64,000 bases of DNA from Paenibacillus chibensis (GCF_004001045.1 NZ_BIMK01000001.1:271928-335927), one strand, 5' to 3'; shown: positions 34,099-43,678, numbered from the stretch's first letter. Translations and numbers: made by a program. Notes: generated by a model from the letters alone, not told the origin.

Positions 34099-35703
34099 TT
34101 AGCTGTTGAAGGAGTCATCGCGCTTGGAAGGACGTCTTCCTTCACCGTTGCTCGTACGCGGTTTACGGTCTCCTCCGTCACGGTAGGAGGAATCGCTGCT
34201 GCGTCCGCCGCCGCTGCGGTTGTATCCGCCGCGTCCGCCGTTATCACGGTCACGGTTATATCCGCCGCCGTTACGGTTACCGCCGCCATTGCCGCCGCGG
34301 AATCCGCCGTAGTTGCCGGATGGCTTACGACCATTGCGAAGGTCTGGCTTACCGTTGTTGTAACGACGTTTTACGCGGATCGGATCCTCTGGAGTCAGTT
34401 GAATCTCGGAATCGCGTTTTTCGCCGGTCAGCATTTTCATGGCTCCGGACAAGAGCTGGACGGAATCGTACTGCTCCAAGAGCTGAATGGCAAGGCCTTT
34501 GTATTCATTCAGTTCGCCGGACTCAATCGTCTCAAGCAGGCGTTCTGCGATGATGCGCTGTTTGCCTTCGATAGCTTCAGCCAGTGTAGGAAGCGGCTTG
34601 CGGGTAATGCGATGGCGCGTAACACGCTCAATCAGATGCAGATGGTCGATTTCACGAGGCGTTACGAAAGACCATGCCGTACCTTCTTTGCCTGCGCGGC
34701 CTGTACGGCCGATACGGTGCACATAGCTCTCCGGATCTTGCGGAAGGTCAAAGTTGACTACATGCGTTACGCCGGAAACGTCGAGACCACGTGCAGCCAC
34801 GTCTGTCGCTACGAGTACATCGATGCTTCCGTCACGGAATTTGCGCATAACGGTATCACGTTGGTTCTGGGAAAGGTCGCCATGAAGTCCGTCTGCGGAA
34901 TATCCGCGTTTTTGCAGGGCTTCGGACAATTCGTCAACCCGGCGCTTGGTGCGTCCGAACACGATCGCAAGCTCTGGGGATTCCATATCGATCAAACGGC
35001 AAAGCGCTTCAAACTTCTGGCGTTCAGGCACTTCAATATACGCTTGGTCAATCAGCGGTGCGCTGACTTGTTTAGGTACAACCGATACATGTTCAGGATT
35101 TTTCAAAAATTGCTGAGCCAGTTTTTGAATGTTTGGCGGCATTGTTGCGGAGAATAACATGGTTTGGCGTTCTTCGGGTACAAGCTTCAGGATCGATTGG
35201 ATGTCTTCCATGAATCCCATGTCGAGCATTTCGTCGGCTTCGTCCAAAATGACCGTTTCTACGTCATCCAGGCGGATGGTTTTGCGGTTGATGTGGTCAA
35301 GCAGACGGCCTGGCGTACCAATGATGATTTGCGGTTTCTTCTTCAATGCGCGAATCTGGCGTCCGATATCCTGACCGCCGTAGATTGGAAGCGAACCGAT
35401 GCCTTTGAAGCGTGTCAGCTTTCCGATCTCTTCAGCAACCTGAATGGCAAGCTCACGCGTTGGAGTCATAATGAGTGCTACGATTTTGTCCGTGTCCTTA
35501 GAAATTTTATTGATCAAAGGGATACCGAAAGCGGCGGTTTTACCCGTACCGGTCTGTGCTTGACCGATCATGTCGCGTCCCGACATAGCGATCGGAATCG
35601 ACTGTGCCTGGATCGGTGTAGCTTCCTCAAATCCAAGCTCTGTAATGGCCTGAAGAACCTTTGGTTCAAGACCTAATTCTGCGAAATTTTTCAAAATATT
35701 CAT
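34099..35703 (-). CDS. DEAD-box ATP-dependent RNA helicase, CshA-like
   Basis: About 534 residues. Helicase motifs appear in order: Q motif (FEEATPIQ), [27 protein letters not shown], then ARGLD and [10 protein letters not shown]. The C-terminal 80 residues are Gly/Arg/Asn-rich with repeated GGYNR and RGG-like elements, an RNA-binding tail typical of cold-acting helicases. It probably unwinds structured mRNA and rRNA and may join the degradosome. ATG 35703 lies only one base after GAAGGAG; TTG 35694 (fourth codon) has better spacing and may be the real start. Confidence 0.92.
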   Translation of the reverse strand: MNILKNFAELGLEPKVLQAITELGFEEATPIQAQSIPIAMSGRDMIGQAQTGTGKTAAFGIPLINKISKDTDKIVALIMTPTRELAIQVAEEIGKLTRFKGIGSLPIYGGQDIGRQIRALKKKPQIIIGTPGRLLDHINRKTIRLDDVETVILDEADEMLDMGFMEDIQSILKLVPEERQTMLFSATMPPNIQKLAQQFLKNPEHVSVVPKQVSAPLIDQAYIEVPERQKFEALCRLIDMESPELAIVFGRTKRRVDELSEALQKRGYSADGLHGDLSQNQRDTVMRKFRDGSIDVLVATDVAARGLDVSGVTHVVNFDLPQDPESYVHRIGRTGRAGKEGTAWSFVTPREIDHLHLIERVTRHRITRKPLPTLAEAIEGKQRIIAERLLETIESGELNEYKGLAIQLLEQYDSVQLLSGAMKMLTGEKRDSEIQLTPEDPIRVKRRYNNGKPDLRNGRKPSGNYGGFRGGNGGGNRNGGGYNRDRDNGGRGGYNRSGGGRSSDSSYRDGGDRKPRTSNGEGRRPSKRDDSFNS

Positions 35704-35932
35704 ACTCCTTCTATATAGTGGACATTCCACAATCTTGTCTGTATTCTTAAGTAGCGGTAAACATATATAGGTTAGCCATTCTTCAGAATTTATTACATGG
35801 CTTATATTCTCTATAGCGTTTATCCAGGGCAAAAACAGCCTACATATTTTAGTAAACGGTAATTTTTCTCCTGAAACAATGTTAGAATAATACTATTGTA
35901 CAAGCCTACTCAAGAACATCTAATACATTATA
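35704..35932 (-). promoter_or_regulatory. Promoter and long 5' leader of the DEAD-box helicase gene
   Basis: An extended -10 (TGATATAAT, core 35932-35927 on the minus strand) predicts a leader of about 215 bases. Just before the ribosome binding site lies a hairpin GTGGA/TCCAC (35718-35730). Long structured leaders are common on cold-shock mRNAs. The remaining 95 bases up to 36027 are AT-rich and hold the divergent yitT promoter region. Confidence 0.5.
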
Positions 35933-36027
35933 TCACAAAATAAATTACAAACACCAGCGGCTTACAACTAAACATGAAATGACCTTTTCAACCTGACACT
36001 ATTACATATGAAATTGAGGTGGGCACT

Positions 36028-36852
36028 TTGAGGCTCAGCAACATCTGGAAGTATCTTGTCGTGATCATCGGCGCCGCTTTTATCGCCTGCGGATTCAACC
36101 TGTTTCTGGTTCCACACCAGCTACTCAGCGGCGGCGTATCCGGACTGTCCATGTTAGTGAATTATTTTACACCAGTGGATTTGAGTATATTGTATTTCGT
36201 TTTTAACGTTCCGATTCTGGTCGCAGGCTGGTTCATGTTGGGCAAAAGATTTATCGTGCTCAGCATTGTGTCCGTTGTGGCCACAACCTGGTTCATCGCC
36301 CTCGTACCCGTCACGGCTCTGGCCTCGGATACCCTGCTTGCCGCCGTGTTCGGAGGTGTCCTCGTCGGCATCGGCGCCGGCATCTCGTTTCGTGCCGGCG
36401 GGTCATCCGGAGGCTTCGACATCGCCGGCTCCATTGTAACCCGTTACCGCGATTTTCCGATCGGCAATGTCCTTGTTGCCATGAACGGACTGGTTATTCT
36501 GGCGGCGGGTTACCTGCAGAACGACTGGAATCTCGCTTTGGCCTCCATGGTTTCGATCTTCGTGACCGGCAAGGTCGTGGACATGATTCACGTCAGCCAC
36601 TTCAAGGTAACGGTATACATTATCACCAATGAAACCGAAGCTCTTCTGAACCAACTGCTGGTGCGGCCCCGCGGCGTGACCAAAATCAAGACGGAGGGTG
36701 CCTTTTCACATGAAGCCAAAGACATGCTGATGACGGTAACCACCCGGTACGAGCTGCAGGAGCTGAAACGAATCATCAAGCAGACCGACCCGAAAGCGTT
36801 CGTCAACATTGTCGAAACCGTCGGAGTCATGGGCTCCTTCCGCAGAAGCTGA
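36028..36852 (+). CDS. YitT family membrane protein (DUF161/DUF2179)
   Basis: A 274-residue protein with five to six N-terminal membrane helices (including the GFNLFLVPHQLLSGGVSGLSM and GGSSGGFDIAGSI segments typical of the family) and a cytoplasmic C-terminal DUF2179 domain (about residues 195-270) containing GVTKIKTEGAFSHEAKDMLMTV. The start is TTG 36028, about six bases after GAGGTG; the GTG at 36019 lies inside that binding site. The function of YitT proteins is not established. Confidence 0.9.
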   Translation: MRLSNIWKYLVVIIGAAFIACGFNLFLVPHQLLSGGVSGLSMLVNYFTPVDLSILYFVFNVPILVAGWFMLGKRFIVLSIVSVVATTWFIALVPVTALASDTLLAAVFGGVLVGIGAGISFRAGGSSGGFDIAGSIVTRYRDFPIGNVLVAMNGLVILAAGYLQNDWNLALASMVSIFVTGKVVDMIHVSHFKVTVYIITNETEALLNQLLVRPRGVTKIKTEGAFSHEAKDMLMTVTTRYELQELKRIIKQTDPKAFVNIVETVGVMGSFRRS

Positions 36853-37033
36853 TTTTGGTGGCCGCTGTGTAAAAAACATGTGTTTTGTGGTATATTAAAG
36901 ATGCGCGGTTCCTGCAAATAGTTCCATGAGATTAGGATTGACCCGGCTATTCCAAGCACTTAAACGCTTTTCCGATTCTCCTTGGCTTTATAGTACGAGG
37001 CTTAAAGAATCCAGAGAGGAAAGGGTGATTTTT

Positions 37034-37228
37034 GTGGAAATGGAAACGGTAAAATTGTCCCAAATCGTCATGAAGTGGTTCCCAGATATGATGCCTTTCT
37101 TGAAGCAAAATGAACTGAATTCGCTCATTGTGCTGAGGGATGGCCTCGGTATCCTGGAACAGGATGATGCTATGGAGATTATCCAGTTCAGTATCTGTGA
37201 ACATCAAAGCTCTGCGCCTCTTCATTAA
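37034..37228 (+). CDS. Small hypothetical protein (64 aa)
   Basis: A 64-residue protein (MEMETVKLSQIVMKWFPDMMPFLKQNELN...) with alternating hydrophobic residues and no membrane helix. The start is GTG 37034 with AAAGGGTGA about six bases upstream; an in-frame ATG 36926 lacks a binding site. A strong terminator follows at 37261. I recognise no family. Confidence 0.55.
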   Translation: MEMETVKLSQIVMKWFPDMMPFLKQNELNSLIVLRDGLGILEQDDAMEIIQFSICEHQSSAPLH

Positions 37229-37260
37229 TTAAGATGGCTTGGAAACACAAGATGGATCGT

Positions 37261-37310
37261 GCCGCCTTTTTTCAGTCCCTGATTTCACACTGAAAACTGG
37301 CGGCTTTTTT
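37261..37310 (+). terminator. Terminator after the small gene
   Basis: Outer arms GCCGCC (37261-37266) and GGCGGC (37299-37304), inner arms TTTTCAGT (37269-37276) and ACTGAAAA (37289-37296), then a T-run to 37310. Confidence 0.85.
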
Positions 37311-37553
37311 GTTTTTCCTCGGGTTCGCAAAAATGTATAAATGTTGGCAATCCCTTGCTCCATACGTATTTACCGTTCATACAGGCAAAGCTAAAAGCAC
37401 ATAGAAGGGTTTAAATCGGCCGGAAGCCGTTTAAGAAAAAGGGGGCTGCATCGTTTCGTAAAAATCCGCCAAATTGTTACAAAGCTGTTGTTTTTAAGCT
37501 CATTTGTTCTTATATAATCATATTGTGAACGCTAACAAGGGAGAGAATTGTTT
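37311..37553 (+). promoter_or_regulatory. Promoter region of the glycoside-hydrolase-like gene
   Basis: No gene. A consensus TATAAT at 37513-37518 lies about 35 bases before the next start; the best -35 (TTGTTT, 37488-37493) is spaced 19 bases away. The rest is AT-rich without clear repeats. Confidence 0.45.
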
Positions 37554-38726
37554 ATGAATATCATCTGGGCTCTGCTGATGATTTTGGGCAGCAGCGCGGC
37601 TCATCATCCGCAGAACGACAATCATCATGTTGCTAGTATTATTCAGTCTTCGATCAACTCAGCCATCATCGCTTCTCAGTCCAAAGACGTGGCGGTAAGC
37701 GCGGACAACCCGCCTGCCAAGGTAGACCCGCAAGCGAACGCTCCCAAGATAAAAGGCGTGTACGTTACGGCATACAGTGCTGGAGGTTCCCGAATGGCAC
37801 AGCTTCTCGATTTGCTGGACAAGACGGAACTGAACGCCATGGTCATCGATATCAAGGATGACGCAGGATACATAACATACAAAACGGACAACCCCGACTT
37901 GATTAAAAAAGGGAATCCTCAGCCTTTCATTCATGACATCAACGCTCTGATGGAACGCCTGAAAGAGCATCAGGTTTATCCGATCGCTCGCGTCGTCGTC
38001 TTCAAGGATACGGTTCTTGCCAAAAAACGTCCTGATCTTTCCTTTGTTAACAAGGATGGAACCGTATGGAAGAACGGAAAAGGCGACAGCTTCGTCAATC
38101 CGTTCAGCAAGGAAGTCTGGGATTACAACGTCGAGATCGCCAAAGAGGCCGCCAAACTCGGTTTCAAGGAAATCCAGTTTGACTATGTCCGCTTCCCGGA
38201 AGGCTTTGAAAAACGTGCGGATTCCTTGAAATACATCAAGAACGGCAAATCCCGCGTGGATGCCGTGGCTGAATTCGTGCAGTATGCACGCAAGCAGCTA
38301 GCGCCCTTGGGCGTACGCGTATCGGTCGATATTTTCGGCTATGCAGCGTCCGTCCCAGCTGCGGAAGGCATTGGGCAGGACTTCAACAAAATTTCCGAAA
38401 ACGTGGATGTCATCAGTCCGATGGTATATCCGAGCCACTATACCCAAGGATGGTTCGGAGCCAAGGATCCGGACAAAGAACCTTACAAAACCATCAAAGG
38501 CTCTATGACCGACACCTTTAAGAAGCTGACTCCGCTGGAGGATCAGAAGCCGATCGTACGCCCCTGGATTCAGGATTTCACGGCCAGCTGGCTTGGAAGC
38601 GGACATTACATCAAGTATGGCAAGGCTCAAGTCGATGAGCAGATCCGCGCTTTGAAGGATATGAAAATCGACGAATACCTGCTCTGGAATGCCACGAACC
38701 GATACAGCCCTGGCGTGGATTATTAA
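37554..38726 (+). CDS. Putative secreted glycoside hydrolase (DUF4015-type TIM barrel)
   Basis: A 390-residue protein. A short hydrophobic N-terminus (NIIWALLMILGSSAAHH) suggests export or anchoring, followed by a 45-residue spacer. From about residue 65 a DUF4015/GH13-like barrel begins (KGVYVTAYSAGG, AMVIDIKDDAGYI, YPIARVVVFKD, EIQFDYVRFPEG, SVDIFGYAA, DVISPMVYPSHY). Acidic residues in DIKDD and FDYVRFPEG are candidate catalytic positions. The substrate is unknown, possibly cell-wall or exopolymer sugars. The start is ATG 37554, about nine bases after GGGAGA; TTG 37548 is an alternative. Confidence 0.85.
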   Translation: MNIIWALLMILGSSAAHHPQNDNHHVASIIQSSINSAIIASQSKDVAVSADNPPAKVDPQANAPKIKGVYVTAYSAGGSRMAQLLDLLDKTELNAMVIDIKDDAGYITYKTDNPDLIKKGNPQPFIHDINALMERLKEHQVYPIARVVVFKDTVLAKKRPDLSFVNKDGTVWKNGKGDSFVNPFSKEVWDYNVEIAKEAAKLGFKEIQFDYVRFPEGFEKRADSLKYIKNGKSRVDAVAEFVQYARKQLAPLGVRVSVDIFGYAASVPAAEGIGQDFNKISENVDVISPMVYPSHYTQGWFGAKDPDKEPYKTIKGSMTDTFKKLTPLEDQKPIVRPWIQDFTASWLGSGHYIKYGKAQVDEQIRALKDMKIDEYLLWNATNRYSPGVDY

Positions 38727-38742
38727 TACAATATCCCGTCCT

Positions 38743-38771
38743 AACAACCCGGCCGATCAGGCCGGGTTGTT
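38743..38771 (+). terminator. Terminator
   Basis: Perfect arms AACAACCCGGCC (38743-38754) and GGCCGGGTTGTT (38760-38771) with a 5-base loop, just after the hydrolase-like gene. Confidence 0.88.
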
Positions 38772-38918
38772 CTTATGCGGACCGACACCAGTACGGAGGA
38801 ATGACGGCAGGATCCGACACCGGTTCCGCGATTCTCCCTGTTCAAACCAGAGCTTATGTTCTACAATAGACTCCTGTCACTCGATGTCAGAATTTCATTA
38901 CTGTGAGGCTTGCCCGAT

Positions 38919-40286
38919 ATGAAACCAACCTTGACGCTTCAGCAAAAGTCGAAGCAATTTCTCGTTATACTGCTGCCCATTTTGATTACGCAAATCGCCT
39001 TGTCCGCCATTACGTTCTTCGACACGAACATGTCGGGCAAGGCAAGCTCCACCGATTTGGCAGGCGTCGCCATTGGCTCCAGCCTGTGGATTCCTCTGCA
39101 GACCGGGCTTAGCGGCATCCTGATGGGCATGACGCCAATCGTCTCCCACTTGATGGGGGGAGGCCAGGTGAAGAAGGTCGCGTACCAAGTCATGCAGGGC
39201 CTATGGCTTGCGCTGCTCCTGGCCTTAGCCATCCTAGCCGCAGGAAGCCTCCTGCTTCCGACCATTCTTGGCGCGATGAACCTCGACCCGGATGTCCGGC
39301 ATATCGCCTTCCGCTTCTTAAGCTATTTGTCGATCGGTATCATCCCCATGTTCGGTTATACGGTGATACGAAGCTTTATCGACGCGCTGGGCCAAACCCG
39401 GATGTCGATGACGATTACGCTCATATCGCTTCCGATTAATATTTTCCTGAATTACCTCCTGATTTTCGGGAACTGGGGATTTCCGCGCCTTGGCGGCGCT
39501 GGTGCAGGCATCGCGTCTGCCATAACGTATTGGTGCGTGTTTATCATTGCGGTCGTCTTCGTGACGCGTCTGAAGCCCTTTGCTTCCTTCGGCATCTTCC
39601 GCACCTTCCACGGCGTGTCCCTGAAAGCATGGACAGAGCTGCTGAAAATCGGGGTTCCGATCGGTTTTTCCATCTTCTTCGAAACGGCCGTATTCGCGGC
39701 CGTCACCTTGCTGATGAGCCGATTCGATACCATTACAATCGCCGCGCACCAGGCAGCGATGAATTTCGCCACGACGCTGTATATGATCCCGCTCAGCATC
39801 AGCATGGCGCTCACGATTCTTGTCGGCTTCGAAAAGGGCTCCGGACGTCTAAAGGACGCAAGGCAGTACAGTATTCTTGGCATCTCCTCTGCCATCATGT
39901 TATCACTCTTGACGGCCGTGGTGTTGCTTGTGGCAGGCCAATATGTCGCGGGCCTGTATTCGGACGAAAGCAACGTGATCGCGTTGACGAAGCATTTCCT
40001 GATCTATGCGATCTTCTTCCAGATTTCCGATGCCATTGCCACGCCAGTTCAGGGGGCGCTGCGTGGGTACAAGGACGTGAATCCGGCATTTATCATTACG
40101 TTCATTTCTTATTGGGTTATCGGCCTCCCCGTCGGGTTTGTTCTTGCCACCTACACGTCGCTCGGGGCATACGGCTTCTGGATCGGCCTCATTACCGGAC
40201 TCGCGGCAGGCGCGACCCTTCTTCTATGGCGGCTAGTGAAGGTACAGCGTAACAACCGCCGTCATGCTTCCTTGACCGCTTCCTGA
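38919..40286 (+). CDS. MATE family efflux transporter
   Basis: A 455-residue multidrug and toxin extrusion protein with twelve membrane helices in two related halves. The first half begins LVILLPILITQIALSAITFFDTNMSGK and the second around LLKIGVPIGFSIFFETAVFA; the loop QGALRGYKDVNPAF is typical of NorM-like exporters. Transport is driven by Na+ or H+ in this family. The start is ATG 38919; an in-frame TTG at 38910 is too close to GAGG. Confidence 0.9.
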   Translation: MKPTLTLQQKSKQFLVILLPILITQIALSAITFFDTNMSGKASSTDLAGVAIGSSLWIPLQTGLSGILMGMTPIVSHLMGGGQVKKVAYQVMQGLWLALLLALAILAAGSLLLPTILGAMNLDPDVRHIAFRFLSYLSIGIIPMFGYTVIRSFIDALGQTRMSMTITLISLPINIFLNYLLIFGNWGFPRLGGAGAGIASAITYWCVFIIAVVFVTRLKPFASFGIFRTFHGVSLKAWTELLKIGVPIGFSIFFETAVFAAVTLLMSRFDTITIAAHQAAMNFATTLYMIPLSISMALTILVGFEKGSGRLKDARQYSILGISSAIMLSLLTAVVLLVAGQYVAGLYSDESNVIALTKHFLIYAIFFQISDAIATPVQGALRGYKDVNPAFIITFISYWVIGLPVGFVLATYTSLGAYGFWIGLITGLAAGATLLLWRLVKVQRNNRRHASLTAS

Positions 40287-40296
40287 ACAATAAAAA

Positions 40297-40334
40297 AAAA
40301 GACCTTGCAGAAGACGTGCTCTGCAAGGTCTTTT
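40297..40334. terminator. Bidirectional terminator between the MATE gene and pfkA
   Basis: Perfect 15-bp arms AAAAGACCTTGCAGA (40297-40311) and TCTGCAAGGTCTTTT (40320-40334). Confidence 0.93.
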
Positions 40335-40342
40335 GTAATAAA

Positions 40343-41311
40343 TTATTGCGATAACCGGGATGCCAATTCGTATAACTCCATGTTGAATGCTTTTTTGCTG
40401 TTAACGACTTTGTCGATATCCGTGAGAACCAAATCTCCTTTAATGATTCCGCAGGCTTTATCCGATTCGCCCTCAATCAGCTTGCGGACAGCAAAGTCGC
40501 CAAGACGGCTGGCCAGGTTCCGATCGGAAGGCGTCGGCGTACCGCCGCGCTGAATATGTCCAAGCACCGTTACGCGGGGTTCAAGGGTCGGACAGCGGTC
40601 GGTCAAGGCTTTGGCCACATCTTCACCGCTGCCTACACCTTCAGCCACAATGACGATGCTGTGGCGTTTGCCAAGCGCGAAATTCTGCTTCATGCGTTCC
40701 GTAATTTCATCCATGTCATGCGGAACTTCCGGCACGAGGATCGTTTCAGCCCCCGAAGCCAGACCTGCGTAGAGTGCGATATCGCCGCAGTGTCTGCCCA
40801 TGACCTCCACGATCGAGGAGCGTTCATGCGAAGACATCGTATCGCGAAGCTTGTTCACCGCGTCCACGACGATGCTCACCGCGGTATCGAATCCGATGGT
40901 AAAATCCGTGTAAGAAATGTCGTTGTCAATCGTGCCAGGCAGCGCCATCGTGTTGATGCCGAGCTTGCTCAGCTTGTTGGCGCCATGATAAGAACCGTCG
41001 CCTCCGATAACCACGAGGCCGTCGATGCCGTGCTTGCGCAGAATATCGGCACCTTTTTGCTGTCCTTCCGGCGTCATGAACTCCTTACAGCGTGCAGACT
41101 GCAAAATCGTACCCCCGCGCTGGATGATATCCCCTACGCTGCGCAGATCCATTGAGAAAATATCATCGTTTAGCAGTCCCTGATAACCGCGCTGAATCCC
41201 GTACACTTCAAGCCCATGGTAAAGTCCGCTGCGAACCACCGCGCGAACCGCCGCGTTCATCCCTTGGGAATCGCCGCCACTGGTCAGTACTGCAATCTTT
41301 TTCACTGTCAT
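40343..41311 (-). CDS. pfkA: ATP-dependent 6-phosphofructokinase
   Basis: Phosphorylates fructose 6-phosphate in glycolysis. The 322-residue length and motifs match bacterial PfkA: GGDGSYHGA (ATP/Mg site), GTIDNDI with the catalytic Asp, MGRHCGDIAL and a C-terminal allosteric region. The first loop reads TSGGDSQGMNAA, with Gln where most PfkA proteins have Pro. The start is ATG 41311 with GGAGGA seven bases upstream. It follows ytpB by 19 bases, suggesting one transcript, and no pyruvate kinase gene follows. Confidence 0.95.
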   Translation of the reverse strand: MTVKKIAVLTSGGDSQGMNAAVRAVVRSGLYHGLEVYGIQRGYQGLLNDDIFSMDLRSVGDIIQRGGTILQSARCKEFMTPEGQQKGADILRKHGIDGLVVIGGDGSYHGANKLSKLGINTMALPGTIDNDISYTDFTIGFDTAVSIVVDAVNKLRDTMSSHERSSIVEVMGRHCGDIALYAGLASGAETILVPEVPHDMDEITERMKQNFALGKRHSIVIVAEGVGSGEDVAKALTDRCPTLEPRVTVLGHIQRGGTPTPSDRNLASRLGDFAVRKLIEGESDKACGIIKGDLVLTDIDKVVNSKKAFNMELYELASRLSQ

Positions 41312-41330
41312 GAAAAATTCCTCCTCGTAA

Positions 41331-42416
41331 TCACTCATACAAATGTTTGCGGATCCAGCGGCTGTTGACGAAAAAGAAGAGCCTGGTCAATGGGCTTCCT
41401 TTCATCAGACGCTTGGATACGGAGCGAACTTCCTGCTGCTCGCTGACTTTCGGATCGGACAAATAGATTGCCAGTAATCCCTCAATGATCATTCGGTGAA
41501 ACGGCGGCACAGGAATGGACAAGACATCCTTGCGCGCCGACTCCACAATCAAGGCAATCCGGTCCAGCATACTATCGGGAGAATCATAATAATTGCAAAA
41601 ATTCAGATCTCCGCCCAGCCGATCCTCTTCCTGATCAATCAGGTAATCCAGCATAATGTGCAGACAGCAAACATGTGGAAAGTATGACGCATGAATGGAG
41701 GCCGCAGCCGTATCGTTCAAGTGCCTGTCGCTCGCGGCAAGAAACAGCATGAATACGCCCAAGGTCGAGCCGGTAGCGGCGGCGAACTCATTCCAACGGA
41801 GGTGGGGTGTCCGTTCACGGTGAAGCTCCCACCAGTCCAGCAGCGCCTGCTCCCTGAGTTCGGGCTTGATATGCTTGTAGACCTGCAGGTCGGTATACAG
41901 GCCCGCCAGGTCCCGGACGTAAGGCATAGCCGCAGCGTAGCCGGGAAGCTGTCGGATGCAGCTCTGGCAGGTCGTTACCAGACTGCGCAGATATCCCCCG
42001 TCATTTTGCTCCTGACGCAGCGCATAATAATTTACGGGCACGGCATCCGGATCCGTCGCATCCAGCATCGATTGATGCAAGAGCCGGAAATCCTCGGGAT
42101 CCATAGAGGTACTGCGGTCGCATAAATTATCCAGATAATCGCTGATCGTCTGATAAGCAACAATCAGCTTGGTCAGAACGAGCCTGTCCGGCAAAGGAAC
42201 AGCCGCATAGATTCCACCGCCCTCGCAATGAAACTGCTTCGTTTCAATGCTGGCAAGCGCTTGCTTGCGAAGCTCCGGATCAGGAATCCGTCCGGCCGCC
42301 TTCCGCCAACCGTCCAATTCCTTCCGCACCTCCGGAAGAACATGCTTGTACACTCGTCCCATTAAGCTTATAGGGTTCCGGGGAACTTGATATTGACTTT
42401 GCCCATGATCATTCAA
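41331..42416 (-). CDS. ytpB: Tetraprenyl-beta-curcumene synthase (DUF2600)
   Basis: A 361-residue large-terpene synthase resembling B. subtilis YtpB, which cyclises heptaprenyl diphosphate to a C35 terpene precursor of sesquarterpenes (baciterpenols). Seen motifs: KQFHCEGGGIYA, DYLDNLCDRS (acidic metal-binding motif), QDGGYL-type RQEQNDGGYL, and LDYLIDQEEDRLGGDLNFCNYY. The start is TTG 42416 because GGAGG lies seven bases upstream; the open frame to 42494 has no binding site. It is immediately upstream of pfkA and divergent from the YhhN membrane gene. Confidence 0.93.
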   Translation of the reverse strand: MNDHGQSQYQVPRNPISLMGRVYKHVLPEVRKELDGWRKAAGRIPDPELRKQALASIETKQFHCEGGGIYAAVPLPDRLVLTKLIVAYQTISDYLDNLCDRSTSMDPEDFRLLHQSMLDATDPDAVPVNYYALRQEQNDGGYLRSLVTTCQSCIRQLPGYAAAMPYVRDLAGLYTDLQVYKHIKPELREQALLDWWELHRERTPHLRWNEFAAATGSTLGVFMLFLAASDRHLNDTAAASIHASYFPHVCCLHIMLDYLIDQEEDRLGGDLNFCNYYDSPDSMLDRIALIVESARKDVLSIPVPPFHRMIIEGLLAIYLSDPKVSEQQEVRSVSKRLMKGSPLTRLFFFVNSRWIRKHLYE

Positions 42417-42668
42417 GACGGTGCCTCCACATTGTTGTCTACTTGTATCTATCCTAATGCACTTTATTATAATATGGTCCTTAAAATAGCACAAATAAAC
42501 TAGATCACGTCATGGAAGGGAATTTGCCGAAATATACTATAAAGAAAAGGCTTTCATTGCCTTGAGTACGGCATGTAAGCGTTCTAGCAATAAAAAAAGG
42601 ATTCTTGGAATATTCCCGCGAAATATATTTTAAATTAGACTGATTTCGGCCGAAGGAGGCTCAAACGC

Positions 42669-43310
42669 ATGTACAAACGGCTGCTTCCCGCTGCCATTCT
42701 AATCATGGGACTTGTGTATATTTTCCTGCTCCACAGTCTGGTATTCAAGTTAATTCCCATGGCGCTCATTCTGATCTATGCATGGATTCACGCGTCTTCT
42801 GCCAAGAAGAGTTACGCCATGCTGACCTTGTCAGGCCTCTTCTTCTGCATGCTCGGCGACGGTCTGCTACACTGGTTTCTTATCGGTCTGACAGCATTTC
42901 TCGTCGGCCATCTGTTCTACCTGTCGGCCTTTGCCACCCGCTGGACCTTTCATCCTACCCGGATGTCTGCGCTCCTTCCTATCGCGTTGTATGCCGCGTT
43001 CATGGGCTGGAGGCTGTATCATGGACTGCAAGACGGGGGCAATTTAGGCATGCTGCTTCCTGTTCTGGCATATCTGGTCGTCATCTCTTCGATGGGCTTC
43101 TTTGCCATTATGTCCGCCTCCCTGCCCGCTGCCTGCGGCGCGCTCCTCTTCATCGTTTCGGATTCCATCCTGGCCTGGAACAAGTTCATCGCTGACGTTC
43201 CGTACTCAGGCATCCTCATCATGGCCACCTACTATGGCGCACAGTTTTTGATCGCAACCAGCATACACCACAGCCGTGCCCGTACAAAAAGCGTAAGCCT
43301 CTATCCGTAA
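42669..43310 (+). CDS. YhhN family (lysoplasmalogenase-like) membrane protein
   Basis: A 213-residue protein with seven to eight hydrophobic helices. The family core is seen in SGLFFCMLGDGLLHWF, FLVGHLFYLSAF and LLFIVSDSILAWNKF, whose acidic residues form the putative active site of alkenyl-lyso-lipid hydrolases such as TMEM86. GAAGGAGG lies before the ATG. The actual substrate in this organism is unknown. Confidence 0.88.
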   Translation: MYKRLLPAAILIMGLVYIFLLHSLVFKLIPMALILIYAWIHASSAKKSYAMLTLSGLFFCMLGDGLLHWFLIGLTAFLVGHLFYLSAFATRWTFHPTRMSALLPIALYAAFMGWRLYHGLQDGGNLGMLLPVLAYLVVISSMGFFAIMSASLPAACGALLFIVSDSILAWNKFIADVPYSGILIMATYYGAQFLIATSIHHSRARTKSVSLYP

Positions 43311-43320
43311 ACAATACAAA

Positions 43321-43355
43321 AAAAGCACAGTTCCCTTGATGAGAACTGTGCTTTT
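43321..43355. terminator. Bidirectional terminator
   Basis: Perfect 13-bp arms AAAAGCACAGTTC (43321-43333) and GAACTGTGCTTTT (43343-43355), between the YhhN gene and the cold-shock gene. Confidence 0.92.
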
Positions 43356-43406
43356 ATAGGCTTTTATCTAACCAAAGCTATAAGAAATCCGATATCGGAG
43401 TCGATC

Positions 43407-43604
43407 TTATAATTTAGTTACGTTTGCAGCTTGAGGGCCACGGTTGCCTTCAGTGATTTCGAATTCAACTTCTTGACCTTCGTCCAAAGTTTTGAAGCCG
43501 TCTCCTTGGATTGCGGAGAAATGTACGAATACGTCCTCGCCGCCTTCAACTTGAATAAAGCCATAGCCTTTTTCTGCGTTAAACCATTTAACTGTACCTT
43601 TCAA
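43407..43604 (-). CDS. Cold-shock protein (CspA/CspB family)
   Basis: A 65-residue OB-fold single-strand nucleic-acid-binding protein acting as RNA chaperone. RNP1 is KGYGFIQV and RNP2 is VFVHFSAI. The N-terminus [13 protein letters not shown] is typical. AGGAGGTTG precedes the ATG. A sigma-A promoter gives a leader of about 40 bases with a small hairpin. Confidence 0.97.
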   Translation of the reverse strand: MKGTVKWFNAEKGYGFIQVEGGEDVFVHFSAIQGDGFKTLDEGQEVEFEITEGNRGPQAANVTKL

Positions 43605-43626
43605 ATGAACAACCTCCTAAAAATAC

Positions 43627-43678
43627 CGCCATATGTGGCGAATAAGTACATTATACTTCATGCAACTTGACAATGCAA
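43627..43678 (-). promoter_or_regulatory. Promoter and leader hairpin of the cold-shock gene
   Basis: On the minus strand TTGCAT (43678-43673), 17 bases, TATAAT (43655-43650). The leader holds a CGCCA/TGGCG hairpin (43627-43640) just upstream of the ribosome binding site. Confidence 0.7.

Noticed and set aside
34150..34340. Repetitive GC-rich tract that could suggest tandem repeats or CRISPR
   Set aside because: It encodes the Gly/Arg/Asn-rich RNA-binding tail of the DEAD-box helicase; the units are irregular and in frame.
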